DNA from: Onchidella celtica
Taxonomy: Eukaryota > Mollusca > Gastropoda > Systellommatophora > Onchidiidae
Direction of reading: 5' to 3'
Length of the DNA stretch: 64,000 nt
Assembly (NCBI GenBank): GCA_963931925.1
Contig: OZ007576.1
Span: 16,252,802-16,316,801 of the forward strand
Shown here: positions 27,201 through 34,535 of the stretch, in pieces
Position numbering within the stretch: position 1 is the stretch's first letter
How the letters are laid out: the number at the start of each line of letters is the position of its first letter
Notes under the pieces: model-generated
Told to the model about the DNA's origin: nothing
Database searches by the model: none
Seen by the model: the letters and a program-made list of their open reading frames with translations, nothing else
Made by a program: the position numbers and the translations under genes

Positions 27201-30200
27201 ATCAAACGTCACGACTCTGAATACCTAATATTAATATTAGTACGGTACGCAGTGTCCGTACATGAAACATGCATGTAAGATATGAAACAGCATTATTTCA
27301 TGCACTGTTTATCTCCCTCAATTATACTGTCTTTGGCGTATATTATTTTTTCACTCAAATGACATTGCCACGTACAACTAACTGCACATGCACCAGATAT
27401 AGCCATTAACCTACTGACAATACTGAAAAGAGTACATTATGAATTCATCACTATTATTTCAGGCCAAATGAAACACAAGAGCGTATGGAGCCAAAAACTA
27501 CAGACATTTACAACATTACATCAATGAACTTAATGACGTAAAGTCATGCAAAGAACTTTTTCGTACAACCAACACCATTCTAGGAAAGGATACAAGATCT
27601 CCCCTCCCCTGCATAGGGTCAGACGACGAGTTGTGTGATCAATTTATAACATTTTTCAGTAACAAGATTGAAAACATCCGTTCTTCACTCGATCTAGAAC
27701 CAAGCGAGAATTTAGATTTCCCTGAGTTTACTGGACAAGTTTTAGATTCATTTTGTCCAGTCTCAGAAAGAGATGTTTTACTCTGTATCAATAATTCCAC
27801 TATAAAAACGTGTGACCTTGATCCCATGCCTGCTCATGTACTCAAAACCTGTATTGATCTTGTCGTACCTCACATTACTCAAATAGTAAATATGTCACTT
27901 GTCACAGGCACAGTGCCCAGTTCCTTTAAACAAGCCATTGTAAAACCATTATTGAAAAAACCTGGGCTTGATGAAAATGACTTCAAAAATTATCGACCAG
28001 TATCCAATTTGCAATTTGTCTCAAAAATTCTGGAAAAGTTTGTCTTGGGTCAAATTTTGGCACACTTTGAAATAAATGGATTGCAAGAAAAATTTCAGTC
28101 TGCATATAAAGCTCAACATAGTACCGAAACTGCACTCATAAAAGTAACCTCTGATTTCTTAGATTATATTGACAGTAAGAAGCTGTGTCTTTTGACCCTT
28201 TTAGACCTATCTGCAGCTTTTGATACAATCGATCATTCTATCTTACTTACAAGACTTGAGCGCTCTTTTGGTATGTCGGGTACTGCCCTGTTATGGTTCA
28301 AGTCGTATTTACAGAACAGAGTTCAGTCAGTGCAAATTAAGAACAGTTTTTCCAAACAAGTTGCATTAGACTATGGAGTTCCACAAGGGTCTGTCTTTGG
28401 TCCTGTGCTTTTTACACTCTATACGCAGCCCCTTGCAAGTATTTTACAAACTCATGGACTACAATATCACTTTTATTCGGATGATGTTCAGATATATATT
28501 GATGGCACCATTCAAGATCTGTCAAATATGACTCTCGCCACTAAACAATGTGTTCAGGAAATTAAAATGTGGATGACAACAAACAAATTGAAATTAAATG
28601 AAGACAAATCAGACATAGTTCTATTCCACAACCCACGATTAACAAAAGATCTTGAAAATGTCACCATTGATTTCAATGGCCATGAATTATCATGCAAAGA
28701 AGTTGTAAATAATTTGGGTGTGTTTATTGATCACCATTTGTCAATGGGTTCAGGTGTAGGATCTCTGTCTAAATCCTTAAATTTTCAGTTGAGAAGAATA
28801 AGCCTTGTCCGAAAATATCTAAATGAAGAGACCACAAAAACATTAGTTACATCCCTTATCTTGTCTAGACGGGACTACTGCAATTCACTTTTAGCGGGTA
28901 TTCATACAAAATTTTTGAATCGTCTACAGGTAATCCAAAATAATGCTGCCAGGGTGATAACCAAATCCAAAAAACGAGATCATATCACACCACTCCTGAA
29001 AGAATTGCACTGGCTCCCCGTGAAGCAAAGGATAATTTTTAAAATCTGCATCCTGTGTTTCAAATGTCTGAATGACTCGGCTCCTTCTTATTTACAAGAT
29101 TTGATAAAACTGTATACACCAGGGAGAAGTTTAAGATCCTCCACTGATTCCACCATGCTAGTGACACCTGTGAAATCATACAGATGTTATGGTGAACGAT
29201 CATTCACATATATTGGCCCCTTAATGTGGAACAAGTTACCTATGGAACTGAGACAAACAAAATCATTAGTAAGTTTCAAAAGGCAGCTAAAGCATTTTTT
29301 GTTCCAGCAGGCTTATTTTTCTTGACTTACCTGAGGGGAGAGAGCATGTGATAGAAGGAGTGAGAATGTGATGGGAAGAGAGAGAGAGGGGGGTGGGGAG
29401 AGGGAGTGTGGGAGAGAGAGGAATGAGTTTTTATTACTTGTAAAGCGCATTGAGCATTTATTGGAAATGCGCTATATAAATGTAATTTATTATTATTATT
29501 ATTATTATTTACGATGGCATATTACAAGACATATGATGGCTTTGGCTGAATGGAACTAAAATACATGTATTGTGTTTGTGGGGCAAATTGGAGTTTCTGC
29601 TCCGGTGGCGATTGTATTTCAACTGGTAAATATCTCTAATATAGAAAATCATCATCAACTGTTCTGATTTTTTAAATTTATGGGATGAGATAATTGGCCA
29701 ATCGTGACATATTAATAGGCTAGTTTATTAACGCCACAACAGAATTAACACAAAACTACATAAAGAAGCAATATGAGCCTGAATAATCAAAAAAAAAAGT
29801 CATTCATGCTGGTCAACCAAGCTCGCTTGAAATTTCTTCATACAGTGGATCAGAATAAACAATAACAGTAACAACCACAACACTTGATACCTTTGAGAGA
29901 CCTGGAAGCTTCGTTGGCGTAGGCATCTGCTCGCTGGGGAGCGAACCCCACCCCTCGGGCTGATTTGGCGATAGCACCTTCATTAGCAAGAAACAGCAAA
30001 ACAACAACAGCATGCATTTATTACAACAAATCTCAAAAGCAAAACTCAAAGAAAATGGGCAAAAACCATGCTGTTATTAAAAAAAAACAAAAAAACAAAA
30101 AAACGAAGTAAGTAGCTGGTCAAATATGTTTGCGGCGAAGTGGCGCAATTGAGCTGGCAATGGAAGCACTTCTCAAGCAGTGTCTCCCAATGAAATGTTC

Positions 30201-31745
30201 AAGAAAATATCTTGCTGTCTTCTCTTCTTGCTGGGGGCAAAATGAGTTGGCGCTCAAGCGAAGCAAACTGGGTAACAGTAGTCCAAAATGACTAGGGTTT
30301 TTCTGAACTTTGTGCCCAACGAAAGGGGTTTTACGCAAAATTTAATGTTCTACTGAATGAGCTGGAAATACTTCCGTTCCAGCCAGGCCTCCCTTGTCAA
30401 TTTTTCTCAAGATTCTTCTCAGCTATTCAGTGAAACTACACGTGACCAAATATAAATGAATTTAAATGGCTTTGATCATGAAAATGTCAACATAAAAGGG
30501 CAAGTGGTTTATCTGCCGGGCAAAACTTTGTGTATACCACTGCTTTATACGATTACGAATTATATCGCTGGTTATTATATTTAGTTATATTTAACCCTTT
30601 GCTGCCAGTAGGAGTTTTAAGTCCTGCTACTAATAAACACTTGTATTGAAAAAAAATTATCTTGCTGCCGAAGTTTATATGGTAGGGTTGTCTAGAAATA
30701 GGATTTGGTCTCATCACACAAACCAAAAATGATTCAAAAACTTTCATTCTTCAAAATGTTCTTCAGGGTCACGATTTGTATTGTTATACCAAATCTCAGT
30801 AAATAAACAAAAGGTAAAAAATGTGTAATGGGATACATTCAAACGAGTTACATCAGTCTGAAACTTCAATCAATTATTTTTATCTTCTTTTAAACGACCG
30901 CCGCCACTGAGTTGTTGCTTTTGCTAGTCGTCTTGCTGCTGTTCAGGGCAATATGACTTTTCATGTAAACTTTTGTTTGGTCTTCAAGCTATAAAATTTT
31001 GGGTCAAATTTCCCCATTGTTCTAATGCAATGCAATAACACCACAGGTAAAAATTTATTATATTGTAGAAGGTTTAAGCTGAAAAGAATGTGCAGGATAC
31101 ATCACATTTATGGTGAAACTGACCCCGTTTTTCCGAAAGTGGGTTCTGCATGATATTACTGGGGGAAGAGGATACTGCTGCAAGCACAAGCGTTCAACAA
31201 TTAGCACACAACATGAACGAGGGATTCACCTAACCGAATGGAGACACTCCAAATTAATTTAATTCTCAAAAATACAATGCTATCATTATTTTTAAAGGGG
31301 AAAATGCAAGAGTCGTGCAAAAAAAAAATTAATAATATAAGATTTCTGTTTTCATTCAGCATGGTTCAACATTCTCTGAAACTGAACAGAGTGGCACAAA
31401 AACAGTAACGAAAAAACATGTTTTTTCCTTTGTAATCATTACCGTGCTGGCCTGGTTGAGGTTCAAACTACTAAAAATAATGAACATTCATGCTGGTTAC
31501 TTTTCCAGTATAAACAAATGGTAATCTGTAAATAAGAAATCAGAAACAACTCAGTCTCTGTACTGTCCCGAAGCTACACAAACAGAAGACTTACTCTGTG
31601 CTTTGCTACCGGGTGCTGGTATTCCACTGGCTGGAGGGTTCTGACTGGTTCCTCCAGCAGGGGTAACTGGCCGATGAGTTGGTAATCCTGAGGGCCGCCC
31701 TATCCGCGAGGGCTGCTTGATGCCCGAGGGCCTGGGTAAACTCAT
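5584..31745 (-). CDS. CLIP1: CLIP-170/CLIP1-like microtubule plus-end tracking protein, 5' part (14 exons, 3' end outside window)
   Basis: This gene encodes a cytoplasmic linker protein that binds growing microtubule plus ends through two CAP-Gly domains and dimerises through a long coiled coil. Fourteen exons on the minus strand join with matching phases into 630 codons without a stop. CAP-Gly 1 covers about residues 94-158 with GKNDG at 132-136. CAP-Gly 2 covers about 256-321 with GKNDG at 295-299. Ser/Thr/Pro-rich basic linkers lie before, between and after them, and heptad-like Glu/Lys/Leu sequence runs from about residue 404. Short blocks such as [14 protein letters not shown] and [12 protein letters not shown] closely resemble vertebrate CLIP-170 as I remember it. 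Vertebrate CLIP-170 is about 1,400 residues, so more than half of the coiled coil and any C-terminal zinc knuckles are missing and presumably lie left of the window. The start is the ATG at 31745, with A at -3. The promoter and first non-coding exon were not found. Introns range from 0.36 to 7.9 kb. Confidence 0.95.
6707..6859 (-). CDS. CLIP1: CLIP1 exon 13 (coiled coil)
   Basis: The exon codes [20 protein letters not shown] through [17 protein letters not shown], 51 codons, phase 0-0. The acceptor is good (ttcttcatctccag). The donor GCGAAG|GTTGGC is the weakest in the gene. It is chosen because it keeps phase with exon 14 and because the frame stops a few codons further on. If the donor were not used, translation would end with VGIGFKG and a stop, giving a short isoform. 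Confidence 0.88.
7243..7922. mobile_element. piggyBac-like non-autonomous element (MITE) in CLIP1 intron 12
   Basis: Both ends carry the inverted repeat CTCTTTAACGACG (7243-7255, complement at 7910-7922). TTAA stands directly outside each end (7239-7242 and 7923-7926). TTAA duplications and CYCTTT-type ends are hallmarks of the piggyBac superfamily. The 680-bp body has no open frame, so it needed transposase in trans. Each end can fold further: GGACGGT/ACCGTCC at about 7889-7907, and ACGACG/CGTCGT on the left. It lies entirely within intron 12. Confidence 0.85.
8047..8154 (-). CDS. CLIP1: CLIP1 exon 12 (coiled coil)
   Basis: The exon codes [20 protein letters not shown] and [16 protein letters not shown], 36 codons, phase 0-0. 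It has strong coiled-coil composition, comparable to the human [23 protein letters not shown] region. The donor is ATGAAA|GTGAGT. The acceptor is ttacgctag with a modest pyrimidine tract. Confidence 0.93.
8815..8872 (-). CDS. CLIP1: CLIP1 exon 11 (coiled coil, short)
   Basis: After completing the split Arg codon the exon codes [26 protein letters not shown] is identical to vertebrate CLIP-170. The acceptor is gatgttttacag and the donor GGAGAC|GTAAGT. It is 58 nt, phase 2 in and 0 out. Confidence 0.95.
9237..9382 (-). CDS. CLIP1: CLIP1 exon 10 (coiled coil)
   Basis: The exon codes [20 protein letters not shown] onward to [14 protein letters not shown]. It matches the human segment ending EKVELLNQLEEEKR. 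The acceptor is cacatttgaag. The donor AAAAG|GTTAGA splits an Arg codon (phase 2). Confidence 0.95.
9932..10030 (-). CDS. CLIP1: CLIP1 exon 9 (start of coiled coil)
   Basis: The exon codes [20 protein letters not shown] and [13 protein letters not shown]. This is nearly the human [32 protein letters not shown] block, which makes the orthology firm. The acceptor is cactcttgcag and the donor GACGAG|GTAAGA. It is 33 codons, phase 0-0, with a heptad pattern of Leu/Ile/Val. Confidence 0.95.
12040..12102 (-). CDS. CLIP1: CLIP1 exon 8 (21-codon pre-coiled-coil exon)
   Basis: This short exon codes [20 protein letters not shown] plus Q. The end resembles the SGTTALQ that precedes [13 protein letters not shown] in vertebrate CLIP-170. 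The acceptor is cccccactgcacag and the donor CTGCAG|GTGAGT, phase 0-0. It lies alone after a 7.9-kb intron and before a 2.0-kb intron, and could be skipped in frame. Confidence 0.88.
12103..20043. other. CLIP1 intron 7 (7.9 kb), no element resolved apart from small repeats
   Basis: This is the largest intron of the gene and is AT-rich. I saw no transposon with recognisable ends. At 17335-17700 (plus strand) two nearby open stretches read like old coding sequence: an acidic run rich in Asp with [12 protein letters not shown], then [20 protein letters not shown], and after a stop [10 protein letters not shown] do not recognise them and there are no splice signals, so they may be chance or a decayed insertion. 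Confidence 0.5.
13133..13250. repeat. 59-bp tandem duplication
   Basis: Two adjacent 59-bp units (13133-13191 and 13192-13250) differ at about three positions. Each unit itself holds two halves built on tcttattaatag followed by ctgat or ttgat, so the unit is a doubled shorter motif. It sits in the 7.9-kb CLIP1 intron 7. Confidence 0.9.
20044..20275 (-). CDS. CLIP1: CLIP1 exon 7 (end of CAP-Gly 2, Ser-rich basic region)
   Basis: The exon opens with [20 protein letters not shown], the last strands of CAP-Gly 2 (human: [17 protein letters not shown]). A Ser/Arg-rich tail follows, including [20 protein letters not shown]. This matches the third serine-rich, phosphoregulated region of CLIP-170 that tunes microtubule affinity. 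The acceptor is cgtattttag and the donor AATCAG|GTACAT. It is phase 2 in and 0 out. The region is locally GC-richer than its introns. Confidence 0.95.
20503..20552. repeat. 25-bp tandem duplication in CLIP1 intron 6
   Basis: The unit aatactgaattaacagttct plus aacac occurs twice in a row without differences, at 20503-20527 and 20528-20552. It is a recent local duplication. Confidence 0.9.
20812..20942 (-). CDS. CLIP1: CLIP1 exon 6 (CAP-Gly domain 2 core)
   Basis: The exon reads [20 protein letters not shown], then [18 protein letters not shown] and AVAGKR. It contains the conserved Trp and the GKNDG signature (residues 295-299). The donor AAGAG|GTACAT splits the Arg codon (phase 2), which the first base of exon 7 completes. 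The second CAP-Gly of CLIP-170 is the stronger binder of tubulin tails and of the protein's own C-terminus. The residues visible here are consistent with a working domain. Confidence 0.97.
21684..21836 (-). CDS. CLIP1: CLIP1 exon 5 (inter-CAP-Gly linker and start of CAP-Gly 2)
   Basis: The exon begins [20 protein letters not shown], continues through a Thr/Pro/Gly-rich stretch and ends in PGGVKVGDR, the first strand of CAP-Gly 2. The acceptor is ctgtcctcag and the donor GATAGG|GTGAGT. It is 51 codons, phase 0-0. The internal Met is not needed as a start because the frame is continuous with exon 4. Confidence 0.95.
22661..22855 (-). CDS. CLIP1: CLIP1 exon 4 (end of CAP-Gly 1 and Ser/Thr linker)
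   Basis: The exon starts with [14 protein letters not shown], the last strand of CAP-Gly 1, where the human protein has CEPLKGIFTRPSKL. It continues as a linker rich in Ser, Thr and Pro with several SxxS/SP pairs, as expected for the phosphorylated region between the two CAP-Gly domains. The acceptor is ctccttttcag and the donor CCATCG|GTGAGG. It is 65 codons, phase 0 at both ends. Confidence 0.95.
23298..23494 (-). CDS. CLIP1: CLIP1 exon 3 (CAP-Gly domain 1, main part)
   Basis: The acceptor is tcctcttcag and the donor TTTCAG|GTATGT. The exon codes for most of the first CAP-Gly domain. Visible features are the entry [20 protein letters not shown], the conserved Trp in [12 protein letters not shown], the signature GKNDG (residues 132-136), and VRYFQ at the end. 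GKNDG forms the groove that binds the C-terminal EEY/F motifs of alpha-tubulin and EB proteins in this family. All expected residues are present. The phase is 1 in and 0 out. Confidence 0.97.
24246..24320. repeat. Compound microsatellite (CT)n(CA)n(CT)n
   Basis: A run of CT dinucleotides is followed by CA dinucleotides, a short gagaaaat interruption and another CT run ending in a CA. It is an ordinary hypervariable intronic microsatellite. Confidence 0.95.
24610..25020. repeat. GT/G-rich strand-asymmetric tract
   Basis: About 400 bp of the plus strand is strongly enriched in G and T, with repeated cores such as gtgtggggatgggg and an 11-G run at 25000-25010. Several GGGG clusters lie close together, so the plus strand could form G-quadruplexes. 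On the minus strand, the direction of CLIP1 transcription, the RNA would be C/A-rich. The Pro/Thr-rich open frame there is a by-product. Confidence 0.75.
26491..26827. mobile_element. 337-bp inverted-repeat (MITE-like) element in CLIP1 intron 2
   Basis: The ends are inverted copies: ATTCGTCATGGTGCTAACCT at 26491-26510 and its near-complement at 26808-26827, with about two mismatches. The motif ACTTAGGCCAAAA or its complement recurs at about 26515, 26730 and 26796. No coding capacity and no clear target duplication were seen, so the superfamily is unknown. Confidence 0.6.
27472..29325 (+). CDS. LINE reverse transcriptase (L2/CR1 clade), partial ORF2
   Basis: The frame is open for 617 codons from the first sense codon after a stop. 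It codes the RNA-dependent DNA polymerase of a non-LTR retrotransposon. Counting codons from 27631, motif A is [12 protein letters not shown] (191-202), motif [14 protein letters not shown] (249-261) and motif C FYSDD (281-285). The three catalytic Asp are present. Motif C has Ser where this clade usually has Ala (YADD). The C-terminal part has [17 protein letters not shown] and the [14 protein letters not shown] block typical of CR1/L2 proteins. An N-terminal endonuclease is absent, so the copy cannot move alone, but the frame lacks stops, suggesting a young insertion. Confidence 0.93.
   Translation, partial: NTRAYGAKNYRHLQHYINELNDVKSCKELFRTTNTILGKDTRSPLPCIGSDDELCDQFITFFSNKIENIRSSLDLEPSENLDFPEFTGQVLDSFCPVSERDVLLCINNSTIKTCDLDPMPAHVLKTCIDLVVPHITQIVNMSLVTGTVPSSFKQAIVKPLLKKPGLDENDFKNYRPVSNLQFVSKILEKFVLGQILAHFEINGLQEKFQSAYKAQHSTETALIKVTSDFLDYIDSKKLCLLTLLDLSAAFDTIDHSILLTRLERSFGMSGTALLWFKSYLQNRVQSVQIKNSFSKQVALDYGVPQGSVFGPVLFTLYTQPLASILQTHGLQYHFYSDDVQIYIDGTIQDLSNMTLATKQCVQEIKMWMTTNKLKLNEDKSDIVLFHNPRLTKDLENVTIDFNGHELSCKEVVNNLGVFIDHHLSMGSGVGSLSKSLNFQLRRISLVRKYLNEETTKTLVTSLILSRRDYCNSLLAGIHTKFLNRLQVIQNNAARVITKSKKRDHITPLLKELHWLPVKQRIIFKICILCFKCLNDSAPSYLQDLIKLYTPGRSLRSSTDSTMLVTPVKSYRCYGERSFTYIGPLMWNKLPMELRQTKSLVSFKRQLKHFLFQQAYFS
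27472..29510 (+). mobile_element. L2/CR1-type LINE, 5'-truncated, antisense in CLIP1 intron 2
   Basis: The insertion runs from about 27472, where homology-like coding sequence begins, to an (ATT)n tail at 29486-29509. Before the tail lies the sequence gtaaagcgcattgagc, then gcgctatataaatgtaat, which is the characteristic 3' end of L2/CR1-group LINEs. The endonuclease and any first ORF are missing, as usual for 5' truncation. A GA-rich 3' UTR lies between the stop and the tail. The element is oriented opposite to CLIP1. No convincing target duplication was found, which is common in this group. Confidence 0.93.
29891..29977 (-). CDS. CLIP1: CLIP1 exon 2 (87-nt, phase 1-1 cassette)
   Basis: This small exon is bounded by a pyrimidine-rich acceptor ending in aatgaag and a donor AAAG|GTATCA. 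Read in the phase set by exon 1 it gives [20 protein letters not shown] followed by NEASRSLK, with no stop. It is symmetric (phase 1 at both ends), so skipping it would leave exon 1 in frame with exon 3, and alternative splicing is possible. I do not recognise this stretch from other CLIP proteins. It is called on phase agreement, splice sites and composition. Confidence 0.75.
29978..31594. other. CLIP1 intron 1 (1.6 kb), with a lone piggyBac-like end
   Basis: It is AT-rich and non-coding. At 30591-30608 stands TTAA followed by CCCTTTGCTGCCAG, which resembles a piggyBac-type end with its target site. No partner end was found nearby, so it is at most a fragment. Confidence 0.5.
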
Positions 31746-31750
31746 CCTGT
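31595..31750 (-). CDS. CLIP1: CLIP1 exon 1 (start codon exon)
   Basis: The exon begins with [20 protein letters not shown], which parallels the MSMLKPSGLKAPTKI start of human CLIP-170. It codes 50 residues plus one base and is rich in Pro, Ser, Gly and Arg, a basic unstructured leader that in the family helps contact tubulin. The donor reads AGA|GTAAGT and ends in phase 1. Upstream of the ATG there are five untranslated bases, then a plausible acceptor (ggcag) with a CTAAC-type branch site just before it. A non-coding 5' exon therefore probably exists farther right. The start is chosen because it is the first in-frame ATG of a conserved N-terminus. Confidence 0.9.
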
Positions 31751-32885
31751 CTGCCGAGACAGTTAGCAGTCAATAGTATCCACTTTTGTGCAGCTACAAC
31801 TCAGTATGTTGTAGCTCGTATCTTTGAAATAAACTTCAATAACGAAGACTCCAAATTGTTAGATACAACTGGAATGTCTGTCCATTAGATGCCCTGTATA
31901 TATCCACAAGAATCCAGCCACAGTGGGCTTCACTCTGTCTAACAATGTTATGGATGTCTGTACCAGTTGTCTTTACTTGGCCTTTCTCTCATAAAACAAA
32001 GTACACAGCAGAGACATCTGGAGATGATAAAGAAAGAAACATGTGATTAAGATTCCTAAGGCTCATTCAATGAAATATAAAAAGGTCTCCATTCATAATG
32101 ACAACTTTCACTACTTCATTATCAACATGACCAAACAAAAAAAAAAAAACAACGCCATTTAGGTATCCATCAAAGATTTGAAATTTAAACCCCCCAAAAA
32201 ACAAACAACTGTTACATAATGTAACCAAAGGCGTGGCTTCCATCTCCACTCTCTTTAGAAACAATACTCTGAAGAAACGGCCAATTCTTCACTCGCTCTT
32301 AACAGGGCTCTCTGGGTGTCGAGGTCATCGTTTTTGGACCATCTCTGCCTTTGGCCTTTGCACCTTTCTTTTTCTTGTTTCTATTTTCCTTGTTCTTGTT
32401 TCTGCTTTTGTTGTTTCTGATGTCCTCTTTCTTAGTCCCCCGGGGGCTTTCCGAGCGGATCATTCCTTTCGATGACTAAGAACATTTAATTTACTGCAGA
32501 TTTCACAATGATTCTGGGTTCTCTGATGAAATGTAACAGACCTGCGCCCGTTGCTCAACGTCAACACAATGCGTCAATAAAATTCTCAAGATCTTGCAAA
32601 TCAGCATTTTAGCGGAAAACTAATAAAATTAAAGTATGACTAAGAAACACCCCCTGGGGTTTGCGGCAGATTAATAATAACGGCAGTATAATATCCCAAA
32701 TTAACATCAACAGGGTGCAAACTGCGGCTCTAGAAGTGAAATGCGGTCCCTGCGTCTGGGCGGATTCGAATACTGTATTCCGAATCGATAAGCAGCGGTG
32801 AATACACTGAGGGAGGAGTACCTTAGGCTACTCGAGCGCCACTTTGTCAGATTGTCAGATTGATAAGTAACGACGTGAGGGTCTA

Positions 32886-32982
32886 GTCAGTTTGTATCAT
32901 CGAGGCCGTAGGCCGATGTTCGTCTGGGCAGTAGTCAGATTGACATATCAGGGAAAGCCCCCGGGGTAGCTATGTATCATCT
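32886..32982. repeat. Dispersed repeat, copy 1 (related to 34455-34535)
   Basis: The segment contains gtcagtttgtatca, then ggcagtagtcagattgac and atcagggaaagcccccgggg. The same blocks in the same order occur at 34455-34535, where about 26 bases between the first two blocks are absent. The gggaaagcccccgggg end is also the complement of a motif at 32437-32452, so this copy may be one end of a decayed inverted-repeat element. Confidence 0.65.
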
Positions 32983-34454
32983 CTTTTAGCATCTGGTCTT
33001 TGGCGCTCGAGTACGGAACTCCTTCCTCGATACGCGGAATCGATTCCGGCCACACGCAGGTAAAATGGCGAACGAGGCGACGGGACCGCATTTATCTGCT
33101 AGTACCCAAACTGCATCACCGATGTAAAGAAGAGCAATTTTAAATAACCTAAACATCCAACAAGCTGACATTAGTAAGAATCCTTGTTCTTCATGTGTTG
33201 GATCATCTTTGAAAAGCGGAAACCAAACTTCTTCTCTTGACGGTGACTTCATAAGAAGCCGTGAATTTGGAGACCTAAATAAACTGGACATTGCACGCTT
33301 CTTTCGATCGCAGAAAAGCACACTTACTTACAAGGGATCGCTCATCAAATCTTAATAATACATCCCATTGTTTATTGTTGTTGTTGTTGTTTTCCAAAGA
33401 TATACCTTAACAAGCCCAGATGTTACAGTGTTAAGCACTGGCCTGGCTTAGCTTATCACATCATAATGACCATAAGATAAAAGTGCAAGGACCTTTCCAT
33501 CTCAGCCCCGAGGTGAACTAGGTATGACTCATGACAGCAGCATGCTTAAGGTGACACAACCTGTTTCCACATTCCACTATGGATGGAAACTCCGAAAAGC
33601 CATAGTTACAATGGGAGCACTCTGCACAACTACAAACAAACCTGTTTGAAACTCCTATAAAATATATGTCGATGAAGTCATTCAATTATCTTCAGTCAGA
33701 GACAATTATGATCAGCTTATAATTAGATCATGGAAAGTTAGCCAAAATTTCAAGAAGACCACTCCAAATTATAAGATATGTGTGTAAAACCCATGTGTGT
33801 GTCATCTCTCACTGAGCCTGTCCGACTAGAACATCATGTCAAACTACAGGATGTCAACCCTACTCGTGAATGACTCACCGAACAAATACCACATCGTAGC
33901 GTATTATTGATTTTTCTTGTATCAACCAGATGTTTACTGCACTGCGCGCATTTTTAATTCACGATGCAAGGAAAACCCATAAAAACTGCTGTATGCCGTC
34001 AAAACAACACCAGGCAGAATCTACAGATAATGGGAGTGAAAAATGCATGATATATCGATAAAACGTTAAGTTATTTTCATGTACCTGTACATGGGTAAGT
34101 TTATGGGAGTTTGTAGCAGCATGATGGCAGTTTTACACTGCAGTGTTGAGGTGGTGAAAAAACAACCTGACGCAGCAAATTAAAAAAAATTCAGGAAGTG
34201 CTGATCACGATAATATTTCCAGCGACAATCGCTGATCCTGGTTTTTCCCAGTGAGCAATTTTTAATAGGAAGTTTCTGTGTATATAGATCTCTCAATAAA
34301 ACAGAAGGAAGTGTATATCCGTACAACATGTTTACCAAAAGCGCGACTTGTGAAGGTTTGCTGAAACAAAACTTGGTACCGGTATGGTGTTCACGAATTT
34401 AAAGTGACAACACATGGAATAGTCAGAAGGACGGGGAGGGGGGGGGGGGGGTAT

Positions 34455-34535
34455 GGTCAGTTTGTATCAATGGGCGGTAGTCAGATTGACTAATCAGGCG
34501 AAAAGGGGCTGGGATAGCCATTGGTGATCGATGTA
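34455..34535. repeat. Dispersed repeat, copy 2 (related to 32886-32982)
   Basis: It shares gtcagtttgtatca, ggtagtcagattgac and atcaggcgaaa with copy 1, lying immediately right of a 14-base poly-G run. The family is not recognised. Confidence 0.65.

Larger units (their letters stand above)
23495..29890. other. CLIP1 intron 2 (6.4 kb) with microsatellites, a small inverted-repeat element and a LINE
   Basis: From left to right it holds a compound microsatellite (24246-24320), a GT/G-rich tract (24610-25020), GA and GTT runs (25260-25620), a 337-bp inverted-repeat element (26491-26827) and an antisense LINE (27472-29510). Long frames at 24678-25058 and 25902-26499 on the minus strand come from low-complexity or skewed sequence and look non-coding. 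Confidence 0.7.

Noticed and set aside
30591-30608. TTAA plus CCCTTTGCTGCCAG as a second piggyBac-like element
   Set aside because: No opposite end with the same repeat was found within several kb, so an element cannot be delimited.
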